NCBI RefSeq assembly: GCF_000591055.1
Contig: NC_020388.1
Location: forward strand, 2,848,574 to 2,912,573
Direction of reading: 5' to 3'
DNA length: 64,000 bases
DNA from: Natronomonas moolapensis 8.8.11
GTDB taxonomy: Archaea > Halobacteriota > Halobacteria > Halobacteriales > Haloarculaceae
Shown here one piece after another: positions 26,635-36,526 of this stretch (the first letter of the stretch is position 1; the number at the start of each line of letters is the position of its first letter). The notes under the pieces are model-generated. The model did not search any database, was not told where the DNA came from, and worked only from the letters and a program-made list of their open reading frames with translations. Made by a program: the position numbers and the translations under genes.

Positions 26635-27975
26635 TTATAAAGCCATCTTGTACGCTTCCAGCGTCTCCTCGACGTCCTCGTCAGTGTGGCCGTAGGAGAC
26701 GAAGTTCGACTCGAACTGGTTCTGCGAGAGGAGGATCCCCCGCTCGCGCATCTCCGGGCGGAACAGGCGGGCATACCGGTCGGTCTCGGCCCGCGTGACG
26801 TCGGTACCGCGCTTCGGGCAGGCGTCGTGGCGGCCACATCCGGGGGCCTGTCGACAGCCGTTCCGACAGGGGTCCCCCTGTGGGTCGCCCTCGGCACGAG
26901 TGAACACGAGTTTGAAAAGCGAGTGCGATCCGACGACGGTGTACTCGGGGGCGTGGTCGGCGACGATGTCGGAGAGTCCCTCGCGGAGCTTCTGGCCGAG
27001 GCGGTCGACGTGGTCGTAGACGCCGTTCTCGGCGCAGTACTGCAACGTCTCGAGGCCCGCCGCCATCGTCACCGGATGTCCGGAGAAGGTGCCCGCCTGG
27101 AAGACGTCGCCGGAGGGCGTAAAGCGCTCGATGTACTCCGTCTTGCCGCCGATAGCGCCGACCGGGAAGCCGCCGCCGATGATCTTGCCGAACGTCGTGA
27201 TGTCGGGGTCGATCCCGAACTCGCTTTGGGCGCAGCCGAGACCGCCGACGCGGAAACCGGTGATCACCTCGTCGAAAATCAACAACGAGCCGTACTCGTC
27301 ACAGAGTTCCCGGAGGTGCTCGTGATAGCCGTCGACCGGATAGACGATGCCCATGTTGGCCTGGATCGGTTCGACGAGGACGGCGGCGATGTCCTCACCG
27401 TGGGTCTCGAAGGCTTCGCGGGCGGCTTCGGGATCGTTGAACGGGACCGGGATCGTGTGCTCGGCGAAGGCCTGTGGGATCCCGGCGGTCGACGGTTTCG
27501 GGTCGTCGGCGTCGCCCTCGACGAGCGTCGACTCCTGGGCACCGTGGTAGCCGCCCTGCATGACGAGGATCTTGTTGCGCTCGGTGACCGCGCGCGCGAG
27601 TCGGCAGGCCGAGACGGTCGCCTCGGTGCCGCTGTTGACGAACCGGATCATCTCGACGCTCGGGACGTGCCGGCAGACGAACTCCGCGTGTTCGACCTCG
27701 ATATCGCTCGGCATTCCGTACATTGGTCCCTCGGCGGCCCGCGATTGGACCGCCGCCTGTAGTGGTTCCGGCATGTCGTGGCCGAGCAACAGCGGTCCGA
27801 GCCCACAGACCCAATCGATGTATCGGTTGCCGTCCGCGTCGACGACGTGGCCGCCCTCGCCGTGGTCGACGAAGACCGGATATGGCTGTGGTGCGGCCCG
27901 AACCGAGGAGTTCACGCCACCGGGCATGACCGACAGTGCCCGGTCGTACAGCGAGCGAGAGGCGTCGTGGTTCAT
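26635..27975 (-). CDS. hemL: Glutamate-1-semialdehyde 2,1-aminomutase
   Basis: 446 residues from ATG 27975. PLP class III aminotransferase fold: [20 protein letters not shown] start, [17 protein letters not shown], and the PLP-Lys in [15 protein letters not shown]. It converts glutamate-1-semialdehyde to 5-aminolevulinate in the C5 heme/cobalamin pathway; HemB, the next enzyme, is at 30.7 kb on the same strand. An insert near residue 370 contains CRNGC, then C and CPK (C-x3-C-x5-C-x5-C), absent from bacterial HemL as I know it and possibly metal-binding. Confidence 0.95.
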   Translation of the reverse strand: MNHDASRSLYDRALSVMPGGVNSSVRAAPQPYPVFVDHGEGGHVVDADGNRYIDWVCGLGPLLLGHDMPEPLQAAVQSRAAEGPMYGMPSDIEVEHAEFVCRHVPSVEMIRFVNSGTEATVSACRLARAVTERNKILVMQGGYHGAQESTLVEGDADDPKPSTAGIPQAFAEHTIPVPFNDPEAAREAFETHGEDIAAVLVEPIQANMGIVYPVDGYHEHLRELCDEYGSLLIFDEVITGFRVGGLGCAQSEFGIDPDITTFGKIIGGGFPVGAIGGKTEYIERFTPSGDVFQAGTFSGHPVTMAAGLETLQYCAENGVYDHVDRLGQKLREGLSDIVADHAPEYTVVGSHSLFKLVFTRAEGDPQGDPCRNGCRQAPGCGRHDACPKRGTDVTRAETDRYARLFRPEMRERGILLSQNQFESNFVSYGHTDEDVEETLEAYKMAL

Positions 27976-28280
27976 GTCCGCCACTTTCGCTCGCGGCCCC
28001 AAAGGGTTACCGTCGACCGTCGAACGTTCCGCTATCGTGGCACCCGAAGCTGGCAACTAGAACGTTGTGTTTTTTGCCATATATTAATACATGCATCCGG
28101 TTATTTAACCGCCGATAGCGAGTATTGCTGTGTTCGTCCCGGATAACATCCACCGGCCGTGTAGTGTAGAATGCCGCGATCGGCGCGGCACCCGCACAGC
28201 GCTGCCGACCACGAACCGAAGCGGCTGGCACCCGCCGGTTCCTCCGTGGGATCCCACCCGGGATCCGATTTTTTGCCGGA
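27976..28280. other. Intergenic region between hemL and the Lrp-type gene
   Basis: 305 bases. The left half is AT-rich and on the minus strand holds a TATA-like TATTAATATAT (28080-28090), probably the hemL promoter, and the near-palindrome GGTTATTTAACC at about 28099-28110. The right half is GC-rich with the inverted pair GGATCCCACCCGGGATCC near 28248-28265 followed by a T-run. No gene seen. Confidence 0.5.
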
Positions 28281-28724
28281 CTACTCCGGAATCGGACAGT
28301 CGTCCTCGCGGCGCACCGACACAACCGTGTCGGCCTCCACCCGGTGGATGTCGGGGTCGTCGTGGAGTTCGCGCAGACAAGCCGCGATCGCGGCCTCGCT
28401 CTCGAACTTCCCGATCGCGAAGACGGGGTGGGGGCCGCTCGTCTGGTACACCGTGACGAACTGAGCGCGTTCGCGGAGCCGGTCGGTTACGTCGTCGATC
28501 ACGTCGAGTTCGACGCCGAGCCGAAAGACAGCGGTCCCGTAGCCGAGTTCACCGTAGTTCAGTTGGGCGGTGTAGCCGTCGATCGTGCCGCGCTCCTCGA
28601 GCGCCCGAAGGTGTTTTTGTATGGTCGTCGGGACCACGTCGGTCGTCGCCGCGATGTCGCGGATGTCGGCGCGGCCGTCGCGACACAGCGCCGCGACGAG
28701 TTGTTCCTCGAACCGCTCCGTCAT
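28281..28724 (-). CDS. Lrp/AsnC-family transcription regulator
   Basis: 147 residues from ATG 28724, eight bp after the amt-glnK stop. N-terminal HTH: LVAALCRDGRADIRDIAA, TDVVPTTIQKHLRALEERGTI. The C-terminal RAM/ACT-like domain has VTVYQTSGPHPVFAIGKF. Such regulators respond to amino acids, and the operon with the ammonium transporter/PII fusion points to control of nitrogen assimilation. A GTG six bases upstream is an alternative start. Confidence 0.88.
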   Translation of the reverse strand: MTERFEEQLVAALCRDGRADIRDIAATTDVVPTTIQKHLRALEERGTIDGYTAQLNYGELGYGTAVFRLGVELDVIDDVTDRLRERAQFVTVYQTSGPHPVFAIGKFESEAAIAACLRELHDDPDIHRVEADTVVSVRREDDCPIPE

Positions 28725-28732
28725 CGACACGG

Positions 28733-30406
28733 TCAGACCGCGTCGGGTCCGACCTCACCGGTCCGGATCTGGTAGGCCTCCTCGACCGGGAGGATGAACA
28801 CCTTCCCGTCACCGGGTTCTCCGGTCTTCGCGGCGTCGCTTATCGCTTCCGCGACGTCGGCCGCAGGGATGTCGTTGACGACGCACTCGATTTTGACCTT
28901 CTGGTGGAGGTCGACGCTGTACTCCTCGCCGCGCCACTGTCCCGTCTTGGCGGGCTGGGAGCCGCGACCGGAGACGTTCGTGACGGTAAGCGACGGGGCA
29001 CCGATCTCCGCGAGCCCCTGTTTCACGTCGGAGAGCTTGTCCGGACGGATGAACCCCATGACCATCTTGATCTCGGAGTCGTCGACGGGTTCGCCACCGT
29101 CGGGCAGCAAGCGGCCCGTCTCGTCGTCGGACACGTGGCCGCCGTCGGTGGCGATTGCGTCGCGGCCGCCGAACTCGGGGTAAGTGTCGACGCCGTGCTC
29201 GGAGACGTCGAGGCCGTCCTGTTCGTGCTCCGCGGAGACGCGGGCCTGGCCGGTGGCTTTGAACGCGTACCAGATGATTGCGGTCGTAGTGAGCGTCCAG
29301 CCGCCGATGATGACAACGCCGACGACCTGGGCGAGGAACTGATTGACAACCGAGTCGACGACGCCGGGCAGCGCGACGAACGGCATCAACAGCGTGCCGA
29401 GGACGCCCGCGCTGCCGTGAACCGGAAAGACCGCACAGACGTCGTCGATCTTGAGCGTGTTCGAGACGAACTCGAAGACGATCGGCAGCTGTGCACCGGC
29501 GAGGATCCCGACGACGAACGCGCCCCACCAGGTGGTCGAGTTCGGGATCGCCGTAATCGCAGCCAGTCCGGCGAGCATGCCGTTTGCGGTGTACAGGGTG
29601 TCGACCTTGCCGGATCTGAGCAGCGAGACGGCGGCGGAACCGATCGCACCCATCCCCATCGCGACCGTCGTCGTCATGGCCACCTGGCCCAGCGTATTCA
29701 CGCCAGCCCCGCCCGTGTCGAAGGCACCGGCGGTGCCGACGTTGAACCCGTACCACCCGAAGCAGAGCATGAGTGTTCCCAGCACTGCAAACGTCATCGA
29801 GTGGCCGGGGATGATGTTCACCGAACCGTCCTCGTTGTATCGGTCCATCCGCGGACCCAAAACGGCCGCGGCGGTGAGTCCAGCGATGCCGCCCATCCCG
29901 TGGACGATCATCCCGCCGGCGAAGTCAGCGAACGGAGCACCGACGAGCTGTTCGACGAGTCCGGTTTCGGGGGCTGCCCACGTGAACGCCGTGATGACCG
30001 GGTAGATCACGGCCGCCAGCAGGAACGTGTAGGTGATGTACGCGCGGAGTTTCGCACGTCCGGCGACGGCCCCCGAGACGATCGTCGCGGCGGTCATCGC
30101 GAAGACGGCGCCGTACAGCCAGCTGACGTACCCGCCGGCACCGGCGGCCGGCGAAAAGCCCACACCGCTCGCCAGGCTCTCGATGCCGGTTCCAATGAGG
30201 AAGAACACCGTGACGCCGACGGACCACGTCAGCATGTTCTTCGTGAGCTGATTGGCGACGTTCTTCGAACGCACCTGCCCCGCTTCGAGCATCGCGAACC
30301 CGGCGTGCATGAAGAAGATGAGGAAGGTCACCGTCAGGATCCACGTTTCGTTGACGGCGGCCTCCACTGCTTCCATACCGGTCTGCATCGGGATCGCCTC
30401 GATCAT
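28733..30406 (-). CDS. Ammonium transporter fused to a PII signalling domain (Amt-GlnK)
   Basis: 557 residues from ATG 30406, preceded by a strong GGAGGTGA site. Residues ~1-400 are an Amt/Rh channel with eleven helices: [30 protein letters not shown], and [14 protein letters not shown]. An acidic linker follows, then residues 444-557 form a complete GlnK/PII domain: [12 protein letters not shown], the T-loop with RGEEY (Tyr 496, the position uridylylated in bacterial PII), VKIECVV, and [13 protein letters not shown]...RTGEVG. Usually amt and glnK are separate adjacent genes; here one chain would keep the gate tethered to the channel. The Lrp-type regulator follows in the operon. Confidence 0.93.
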   Translation of the reverse strand: MIEAIPMQTGMEAVEAAVNETWILTVTFLIFFMHAGFAMLEAGQVRSKNVANQLTKNMLTWSVGVTVFFLIGTGIESLASGVGFSPAAGAGGYVSWLYGAVFAMTAATIVSGAVAGRAKLRAYITYTFLLAAVIYPVITAFTWAAPETGLVEQLVGAPFADFAGGMIVHGMGGIAGLTAAAVLGPRMDRYNEDGSVNIIPGHSMTFAVLGTLMLCFGWYGFNVGTAGAFDTGGAGVNTLGQVAMTTTVAMGMGAIGSAAVSLLRSGKVDTLYTANGMLAGLAAITAIPNSTTWWGAFVVGILAGAQLPIVFEFVSNTLKIDDVCAVFPVHGSAGVLGTLLMPFVALPGVVDSVVNQFLAQVVGVVIIGGWTLTTTAIIWYAFKATGQARVSAEHEQDGLDVSEHGVDTYPEFGGRDAIATDGGHVSDDETGRLLPDGGEPVDDSEIKMVMGFIRPDKLSDVKQGLAEIGAPSLTVTNVSGRGSQPAKTGQWRGEEYSVDLHQKVKIECVVNDIPAADVAEAISDAAKTGEPGDGKVFILPVEEAYQIRTGEVGPDAV

Positions 30407-30711
30407 CGTGTCACCTCCGGTTCGAACCCGCACATATTCTCATATACGTCCATAGTTTTGTATTGTTCTGCTACGTTTGTATGCTGCATTACGTCTCATC
30501 CTCATGGAAGCCCCCTACATAAATGTTGGAGTTTATATTCCACACTTCATGTCAATATATATGGCCGATCGTCAGATATATGCAAGAATAATATCAATAT
30601 AAGGTCGTACGACGTCAAGAATTGAACGCGTTTTGCGGCGTGTTTCTGGACATTCGTGTGACCGCAAGGCGGCTGCTCGCCCGCGATCCGCCCGGATTCG
30701 GCTTGCGCGCG
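30407..30711. other. AT-rich intergenic region with the amt-glnK promoter
   Basis: 305 bases, clearly more AT-rich than its surroundings. On the minus strand a TATA-like ATTTATG lies near 30518-30524, about 115 nt before the amt ATG, implying a 5' leader that contains the GGAGGTGA ribosome site (30410-30417). Further TATATAT-like stretches lie at 30545-30605. Nitrogen control sites are expected here but no clear palindrome was recognised. Confidence 0.5.
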
Positions 30712-31692
30712 CTACAGCGCGTCGGCGACGTCCTCGGCGAAGTACGTGATGATTAGGTCAGCACCGGCGCGTTTGATCGACAACAGCGACTCGCGGGCGA
30801 CCGCTTCCAGGGAGAGCCACCCGCGGTCGGCGGCGGCGTGCAACATCGCGTATTCCCCGGAGACGTTGTACGCCGCGACCGGCCTCTCGAACGACCGGCG
30901 GACGTCGGCGACGACGTCGAGGTACGGCAGGGCAGGTTTGATCATCAGGACGTCCGCCCCCTCCTCGACGTCGAGGGCGACCTCGCGGCGCGCCTCGCGC
31001 GCGTTCGCGGGATCCATCTGGTAGTGTCGCCGGTCGCCGAAGGCGGGCGCGCCGTCGGCGGCGTCGCGGAACGGGCCGTAGAAGGCCGACTCGTACTTCG
31101 CGGCGTAGGACATGATCGGCAGGTTCTCGTAGCCCGCCCCGTCGAGTGCGTCCCGGATCGCACCCACCATCCCGTCCATCATGCCCGAGGGGGCGATCAT
31201 GTCGGCCCCCGCCTCGGCGTGTGAGACCGCGACCCGCTCAAGCCGTTCGAGCGTGGCGTCGTTGTCGACAGTCAAGCGGGGGTCCGATTCGGCCCCCGCC
31301 TCGAGGATTCCGCAGTGGCCGTGGCTCGTGTACTCGCAGAGACACGCGTCCGTGATCGCGTAGGCGTCGGTCTCCGCGGCGATCCGCCGGACCGCCCGCT
31401 GGACGACGCCGTCGTCGGCCCACGCGCGCGTGCCGGTTTCGTCCTTCGACTCGGGGATCCCGAAGACGATGACCGCTTCGACTCCGGTGTCCGTGATCTC
31501 CCGGACCCGGTCGACACACGCCTCCGGGGGGACGCGCTCGTGGCCGGGCATCGACTCGATTGCGACGCGCTCGTCGGCCGTGGCGTCGACGAACACCGGC
31601 GCGACGAGGTCCGTCGGCGACAGTTCCGTCTCGCTGACGAGCGGCCGGACGCCGTCGGTTCGGAGCCGCCGGGGCCGGTCGTGAAAGTCCAT
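30712..31692 (-). CDS. hemB: Porphobilinogen synthase (delta-aminolevulinate dehydratase)
   Basis: 326 residues from ATG 31692. The zinc site DACLCEYTSHGHCG provides three cysteines, and the Schiff-base lysines lie in SYAAKYESAFYGPFR and VLMIKPALPYLD. It condenses two 5-aminolevulinate molecules, the product of HemL encoded upstream. Full family length. It is divergent to the alkyltransferase-like gene. Confidence 0.96.
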   Translation of the reverse strand: MDFHDRPRRLRTDGVRPLVSETELSPTDLVAPVFVDATADERVAIESMPGHERVPPEACVDRVREITDTGVEAVIVFGIPESKDETGTRAWADDGVVQRAVRRIAAETDAYAITDACLCEYTSHGHCGILEAGAESDPRLTVDNDATLERLERVAVSHAEAGADMIAPSGMMDGMVGAIRDALDGAGYENLPIMSYAAKYESAFYGPFRDAADGAPAFGDRRHYQMDPANAREARREVALDVEEGADVLMIKPALPYLDVVADVRRSFERPVAAYNVSGEYAMLHAAADRGWLSLEAVARESLLSIKRAGADLIITYFAEDVADAL

Positions 31693-31779
31693 GACCGGGG
31701 TTACGACCCGACCGACATATGGGTTGTCGTCCCCGGCCGCGGCCCGCACGTTCAAACCACCTCCGCCCGAACGAGGGAT

Positions 31780-32241
31780 ATGGATACCCAGCCCGAAGCG
31801 GGCATCTACGCCCGAGAGTCACCGTATCTGGAGCGGTACGTGCAGGTGGGGATCGCAAGCGAACGCGTCCTCTCAGTGTCGTTTCCGGAGACGTCCGACG
31901 GCGAGGACGACCACCCGGTGTTGGATCAGATCGAGGAGTACCTCCGGGGAACGGCCGACGACTTCGAAGACGTCGAGGTCGCGTTGACGATGGCCACCGA
32001 CCGTCGGTCGGCATTGGAGACGCTTCGAACAGTCCCCTACGGCGAAAACGTGACCGTTCGGGGGCTCGCGCGGATGACTCCCGGCCTCGATCCCGAGTCG
32101 GCCGACGATCAGACGCTTCTCAGGACGGCCCTCGAGGAGAACCCTGCCCCGGTCGTCGTCCCCGATCACCGGGTCACCGACGGACCGAGCGCCGCGCCAC
32201 CGATAGTCGAGCAACGGCTTCGGTCGCTGGAGGGGCTCTAG
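31780..32241 (+). CDS. Alkyltransferase-like protein (Ogt/MGMT fold without active-site Cys)
   Basis: 153 residues. The C-terminal DNA-binding half resembles O6-alkylguanine-DNA alkyltransferase: RTVPYGENVTVRGLARM, then NPAPVVVPDHRV and a final RLRSLEGL. The acceptor motif PCHR of true Ogt reads PDHR here, so the methyl-accepting cysteine is absent. ATL proteins bind alkylguanine without repairing it and signal nucleotide excision repair; this may be a haloarchaeal variant with Asp at that place. It overlaps the convergent neighbour by four bases. Confidence 0.8.
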   Translation: MDTQPEAGIYARESPYLERYVQVGIASERVLSVSFPETSDGEDDHPVLDQIEEYLRGTADDFEDVEVALTMATDRRSALETLRTVPYGENVTVRGLARMTPGLDPESADDQTLLRTALEENPAPVVVPDHRVTDGPSAAPPIVEQRLRSLEGL

Positions 32242-32897
32242 TCGTCCCCGAGCGCGCGGCCGATCCCCGGGACGACGGCCGCGAGGCGCGTGACCCACCC
32301 GAGTTCGAACAGGCCGGTCTGCGAGAGGACGCCGAGGGCGAACAACAAACCGAACAGGGGGACGTCGACGCCGACGATCGGGGCGGTAGCGAGCGGATCG
32401 AAGAGGATCGGGTCGGGCGTGAGGCCGTCCCGGGCAGCGGTGAAATCGGCGAGCGTGACCGACCCGGAGGCGAGGGCCGCGCCGACGAAGGCCGTCACGA
32501 ACGTCAGCGCGACTCTGGTGAGCGTGAGTCCGAGGACTGCGCCGCCGACCCCGACGAGGACTGCCACGGGGTAGCGGACGAGTCCACCCGCGGTGAAAAG
32601 CGGCGTCACCGCGTAGAGACCGAGATACGCGCCCACGACGAACGACGGGACCGCCGTCGCAACCGAGAGCGCGACCGAGGCGAGGACGGCTCCAAGGACC
32701 CCGCCGGCGACGACGGCGGCGGCGAGCCCCACGACGCCCCCAGTACCGACGATCCCCAACAGTTGCGGTGCGAGGACGTAGCCCCCGGCAGCACCGATCA
32801 GGACGCCCAACAGCGCGGTCGCATAGACCGACAGCGCCGCGCCGAAGAGGACGAGTACCAGTCCCGCGAGCGCGACCCCGACGTCGAGGAGTTCCAT
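32238..32897 (-). CDS. Polytopic membrane protein of unknown function
   Basis: 219 residues, almost wholly hydrophobic with about seven or eight helices rich in Gly/Ala/Val (MELLDVGVALAGLVLVLFGA; VVGLAAAVVAGGVLGAVLAS). A single short loop (LADFTAARDGLTPDPILFD) stands out, and the tail is cytosolic. The composition resembles DUF4203/TMEM198-type proteins, but this is not certain. The downstream end of a minus-strand set of three membrane-protein genes. Confidence 0.75.
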   Translation of the reverse strand: MELLDVGVALAGLVLVLFGAALSVYATALLGVLIGAAGGYVLAPQLLGIVGTGGVVGLAAAVVAGGVLGAVLASVALSVATAVPSFVVGAYLGLYAVTPLFTAGGLVRYPVAVLVGVGGAVLGLTLTRVALTFVTAFVGAALASGSVTLADFTAARDGLTPDPILFDPLATAPIVGVDVPLFGLLFALGVLSQTGLFELGWVTRLAAVVPGIGRALGDD

Positions 32898-32960
32898 ATC
32901 GGGCCCTCGGGGGCCACCGGAATAAGTGTAGACGGCAGCGAATCGGGGATCGGCCGCCCC

Positions 32961-33494
32961 CTACCCCTCGACGGTCACCTCGACGTCGAGTGTCTCGAAC
33001 TCGGAGAGGGCCCGATCAGGGCCGAACCGGGCGAAAAACTGCCGTTCGGCGCCCGCCCCGACGTCGTCTAGGGCGACGGTATCGCTGCCGAGCGTCCCGT
33101 CGGCACCGTCGGCGAGCGTGATGCGGATCGAGGCGGCGTCGGCGGGGCCGTCACCGACGTTTCGAACCGTCCCGGTGACGAGGACGGTTGCGTTTTCGGT
33201 TCCGGCGTCGTGGAGGGTGGCCTCGGCGTCGTGTTCGAGTTCGGGGTCGTCGAAGGCGCCAAACCCCACGAGAAACCCCGCGGTCCCGGCCGAACAGAGC
33301 ACGAGAAAGGCGATCCAGACCGCGGGGCCGGCGGCCGGAACCCGCGCCCGTAGCGGGAGGATCGACAGCGCGAGCGCCCCGGCGAACAGGAGTGCGAGTC
33401 CGCCCCACGCCGAGTACGCGAGGACGAACCCCGAGAAGACGACGGCGACGGCTCCGAGCGCCATCGCCAACGCGTCGCCGTTCGTGAGTCCCAT
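32961..33494 (-). CDS. Membrane protein with C-terminal extracellular FxLYD-like domain
   Basis: 177 residues. Three to four helices occupy residues 1-75, followed by a soluble beta domain (ATVLVTGTVRNVGDGPADAASIRITLAD...) resembling FxLYD/DUF3426 immunoglobulin-like modules that carry 'new-linkage' strands in archaeal surface proteins. Likely displayed outside the membrane. Same strand and probably same unit as its neighbours. Confidence 0.75.
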   Translation of the reverse strand: MGLTNGDALAMALGAVAVVFSGFVLAYSAWGGLALLFAGALALSILPLRARVPAAGPAVWIAFLVLCSAGTAGFLVGFGAFDDPELEHDAEATLHDAGTENATVLVTGTVRNVGDGPADAASIRITLADGADGTLGSDTVALDDVGAGAERQFFARFGPDRALSEFETLDVEVTVEG

Positions 33495-33585
33495 AGTCGG
33501 TTACGCCGGTGGAGCGACAAAAAACGGTCGTGATGCGGCGGACGGCACGGTTCGTCTCACGCCGTCGTATGCGGTGTCTCGAGCG

Positions 33586-33981
33586 TCACACGATGGCGAA
33601 CGCCGCGGCCCCGGCGACGAACAGCACCGTGGTCGTCGCCGCTGTCGGGCGGACGCCGATCGGCCGGCCGAGGCGGGATTCGATCGCGGCCTGAACCGGT
33701 GGGAGGACGAAGATACCGGCGAGAAGAAAGAACACCCCAGCGACGTCGGTCAGCGTCGCCAACCCGGCCACGACGCCGAGATAACCGAGGGCGTACTGGA
33801 GCCGGGACCGAAGTGTGCCGTCGCTCGAGCCGGACCCGACACCTCCACCGATCTGTCGGGCCCGCCGATCGATGTACTCGTCGAGCCGTCGGCTGGCTTC
33901 GTCGTTCTGTGGGGTGGCGCAGTTCGAACAGAAGTTGTCGGACTGGCCGAGGTCGGTTCCACAGTTTCGACACGACGGCAT
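33586..33981 (-). CDS. Zinc-ribbon membrane protein
   Basis: 131 residues. It begins MPSCRNCGTDLGQSDNFCSNC, a CxxC...CxxC zinc ribbon, followed by a charged linker (RRLDEYIDRRARQIGGG) and two or three hydrophobic helices (YLGVVAGLATLTDVAGVFFLLAG; TTVLFVAGAAAFAIV). This zinc-ribbon plus helices layout is common in haloarchaea; function unknown. Confidence 0.8.
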   Translation of the reverse strand: MPSCRNCGTDLGQSDNFCSNCATPQNDEASRRLDEYIDRRARQIGGGVGSGSSDGTLRSRLQYALGYLGVVAGLATLTDVAGVFFLLAGIFVLPPVQAAIESRLGRPIGVRPTAATTTVLFVAGAAAFAIV

Positions 33982-34175
33982 CGGTGATCGAACTGAACTA
34001 CCGCGAGCGCGCTTATCAACGTGCAGTCCGCCTCAGCGTTCGAAATGCACTCCGACCCACGGATCGAAACCGAGCGCCCGCCTCGGGGGTACACCCGGTT
34101 CCGGAATCGGGGACGGCGGGGCGGCCGTGTACGAACCCAGAACGTTCACGTTCGTCGCCCCGCTACGGGCGGACA

Positions 34176-35060
34176 ATGACAGACAGGACGGACGAGCGTC
34201 GTCGCGACGACCCGTCCGACACGTCGCCCGAAGACTACTCCGACGAACTCTTCGACGCGCGTGGCGACGGGCCGACTACGGGCGAGAACGGCGGTGGCTC
34301 TCCGGACGGCGGCTGGTTCCACCGGCTTCGAACCGCCGATTCGGGGGCGTTGATCTACGTTCGGGACGTCCTCACGAGCGTCGCGATCGTGCTCGCGATC
34401 GGTGTGTTTCTCTTCGCGATCAGCGGCGTCTGGCCGCCGATGGTGGCGGTCGAATCCGGCAGCATGGAGCCGAACATGGAGCGCGGGGACCTGATATTCA
34501 TCGTCGACAACGGCCGCTTCGTCCCGGGGGGAGCGATCGACACCCCGGACGGATCCACGGGGGTCGTCCCGGCCGACGTGGCCGCCGAGCGCGGCCGAAC
34601 GACGTTCGAGCGCCCCGGCGACGTCATCGTCTTCCGGCCCAACGGCAACACCGGGCAAACGCCGATCATCCACCGCGCGATGCTGTGGGTCGAGGGGGGC
34701 GAAAACTGGTACGACCGGGCCGACCCGGGTGCCACCGGCGGCGCCGAGGACTGCGCGGCGTTGAACCACTGTCCGGCACCCCACGCCGGGTTCATCACGA
34801 AGGGCGACAACGAAGTGACGAACGCGAACTACGACCAGGCGTCGCGGCTCTCGGCACCGGTCCGTCCGGAGTGGGTCGTCGGCACGGCCGAACTCCGGGT
34901 GCCGTACCTCGGACACGTCAGGCTGTTGTTTTCGGGTGTGACGGTGTCGACACCCGCGGTCGAGGCGGAACCCCTCGGAACCGGAGCGGACGACCCCGAG
35001 ACCACCGGACCCGAAACGAGCGAGGCCGGAACGTCCACGGTCGGGACGATCAAGGCTTAA
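34176..35060 (+). CDS. sec11: Archaeal signal peptidase I (S26B)
   Basis: 294 residues from ATG 34176; upstream frame rejected. A cytosolic acidic N-terminus is followed by one helix (VLTSVAIVLAIGVFLFAISG), then the catalytic Ser in VESGSMEPNM. The S26B family uses Ser-His-Asp in place of Ser-Lys; the His lies in PIIHRAM and an Asp in TKGDNEVTN. Removes signal peptides from Sec substrates. The C-terminal extension is Thr/Glu-rich. Converges on phaC. Confidence 0.92.
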   Translation: MTDRTDERRRDDPSDTSPEDYSDELFDARGDGPTTGENGGGSPDGGWFHRLRTADSGALIYVRDVLTSVAIVLAIGVFLFAISGVWPPMVAVESGSMEPNMERGDLIFIVDNGRFVPGGAIDTPDGSTGVVPADVAAERGRTTFERPGDVIVFRPNGNTGQTPIIHRAMLWVEGGENWYDRADPGATGGAEDCAALNHCPAPHAGFITKGDNEVTNANYDQASRLSAPVRPEWVVGTAELRVPYLGHVRLLFSGVTVSTPAVEAEPLGTGADDPETTGPETSEAGTSTVGTIKA

Positions 35061-35104
35061 ATACCGCGGGCGTAGCGGTCAAAAAAAGACGAACTGGGGG
35101 AACG

Positions 35105-36526
35105 TTACTCGATCTGTGCGAGCCACTCCTCGGCCCGCGTGACGCTGACGTTCGCTGCCTCGGCGATCGTCTCCGCGTCGGCGGCCCCCAGCGCGTCGAC
35201 GGTGCCGAGTCCGGCATCGCCGAGGCGCTCGGCGTACGTCGGGCCGATCCCGGCGAGCGTTTCGACGCTCTCTGCGGAGGTGTCGTCCTCGGTCTCGGCG
35301 TCGTCGGGGGCTTCCGCGTCGGCCTCGCCGGTGGCGGTCCCGTTGGCCTCGGTGTCGGCCGAGGGGTCGTCGTCGATCTCGATCTGGACCGCATCGTCCG
35401 GAGACCCTTCGGTCGAGTCCTCCTCGACCGGATCAGCCGGCGATTTCTCGAAGTACCACTCGGCGACCTGCGGCCAGACGTCGCTGTGGCTCGATCCAGA
35501 GACGGCAAGCCCGATGTGGCCGGTCGGATACTCGAGTATCTCGGTATCGTCGCTGCCGACGATGTCATTGAACGGCTTGCTCGTCTCCGGCGGGATGAGG
35601 TGGTCGTACTCGCCGATGATCTGCAGGATCGGGACGTCGATCTCCGTGACGTCGACGTGCTCACCGCCGACGTACATCTCGTTGTCGTAGAGTTTGTTGT
35701 CCTGGTAGATGTCCTCTAGGAACTGGATGTACGTCTCGCCGGCGAGGTCGATCCCCTCGTCGAGCCATCGCTCCATCCGGGCGAAGTTCTCGACGAAGTC
35801 GTCGTTCTCGAGGTTCTCGTAGAGCCGGATGTACTTCGAGACGTAGTTCGCCACGGGGTCCATGAGGGCGAAGCCGATGTCGAGCATGTCCGCCGGGACG
35901 TTGCCGTAGACGTCGACGACGTCGCGGGGGTCGTAGTGCTCCTCGTCGCCCCACAGCTCGAGGACGCCGCCGGTCCCCTGGAAACAGAGGCCTGCGGCCA
36001 TCAGCCCGAGTGCCTGCACCTTCTCGCCGTGGAGGGCGGTGTAGATCGACGTCATCGTCCCACCCATGCAGTAGCCGAGGATGTTGATCTTGTCGGCCCC
36101 GGAGCGCTCGCGGACGACGTCGACGCAGTTGTCGATGTACCGGTTGACGTAGTCGTCGAGCGTGAGGTGTTGATCCAGCCGCGAGGGTTCGTTCCAGTCG
36201 ATGAGATAGACGTCGTGACCCGCCTCGAGCAGGCGGCGGACGACGCTTCGTCCCGGCTGGAGGTCGAGAATGAACGGCTTGTTGATCAGCGCGTAAACGA
36301 TGAGTATCGGAGTCCCGTGGGGCTCGTCGACCTCGGATTCGTAGTGGAGGAGTTCGAGTTTGTTCTCCTCGTAGACGACCTCACTCGGGGTCTGTCCGAC
36401 CTCGACGTTCTCTATTCGTTCGGCCTGCTCGCTCGCGATCGAGGTGCGTTCGACCGACTCGACAGTGGTGTCGAGCAGTTCGCGCTGGAAGTTCAACGCG
36501 AGCGAGAACGGGTTGTTGGTGCTCAT
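35105..36526 (-). CDS. phaC: Class III polyhydroxyalkanoate synthase subunit PhaC with C-terminal helix-hairpin-helix domain
   Basis: 473 residues, starting within an ATGA overlap with phaE. The lipase-like box is GYCMGG with catalytic C153; the other triad members are D308 (GEYDHL) and H337 (TGHIGL). It polymerises (R)-3-hydroxyacyl-CoA with PhaE as partner. After an acidic linker (365-418), residues 420-473 form a small helix-hairpin-helix module ([18 protein letters not shown]...[13 protein letters not shown]), a DNA-binding-type fold unusual on a PHA synthase. It may tether granules to the nucleoid or a partner; that is inference. Confidence 0.95.
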   Translation of the reverse strand: MSTNNPFSLALNFQRELLDTTVESVERTSIASEQAERIENVEVGQTPSEVVYEENKLELLHYESEVDEPHGTPILIVYALINKPFILDLQPGRSVVRRLLEAGHDVYLIDWNEPSRLDQHLTLDDYVNRYIDNCVDVVRERSGADKINILGYCMGGTMTSIYTALHGEKVQALGLMAAGLCFQGTGGVLELWGDEEHYDPRDVVDVYGNVPADMLDIGFALMDPVANYVSKYIRLYENLENDDFVENFARMERWLDEGIDLAGETYIQFLEDIYQDNKLYDNEMYVGGEHVDVTEIDVPILQIIGEYDHLIPPETSKPFNDIVGSDDTEILEYPTGHIGLAVSGSSHSDVWPQVAEWYFEKSPADPVEEDSTEGSPDDAVQIEIDDDPSADTEANGTATGEADAEAPDDAETEDDTSAESVETLAGIGPTYAERLGDAGLGTVDALGAADAETIAEAANVSVTRAEEWLAQIE

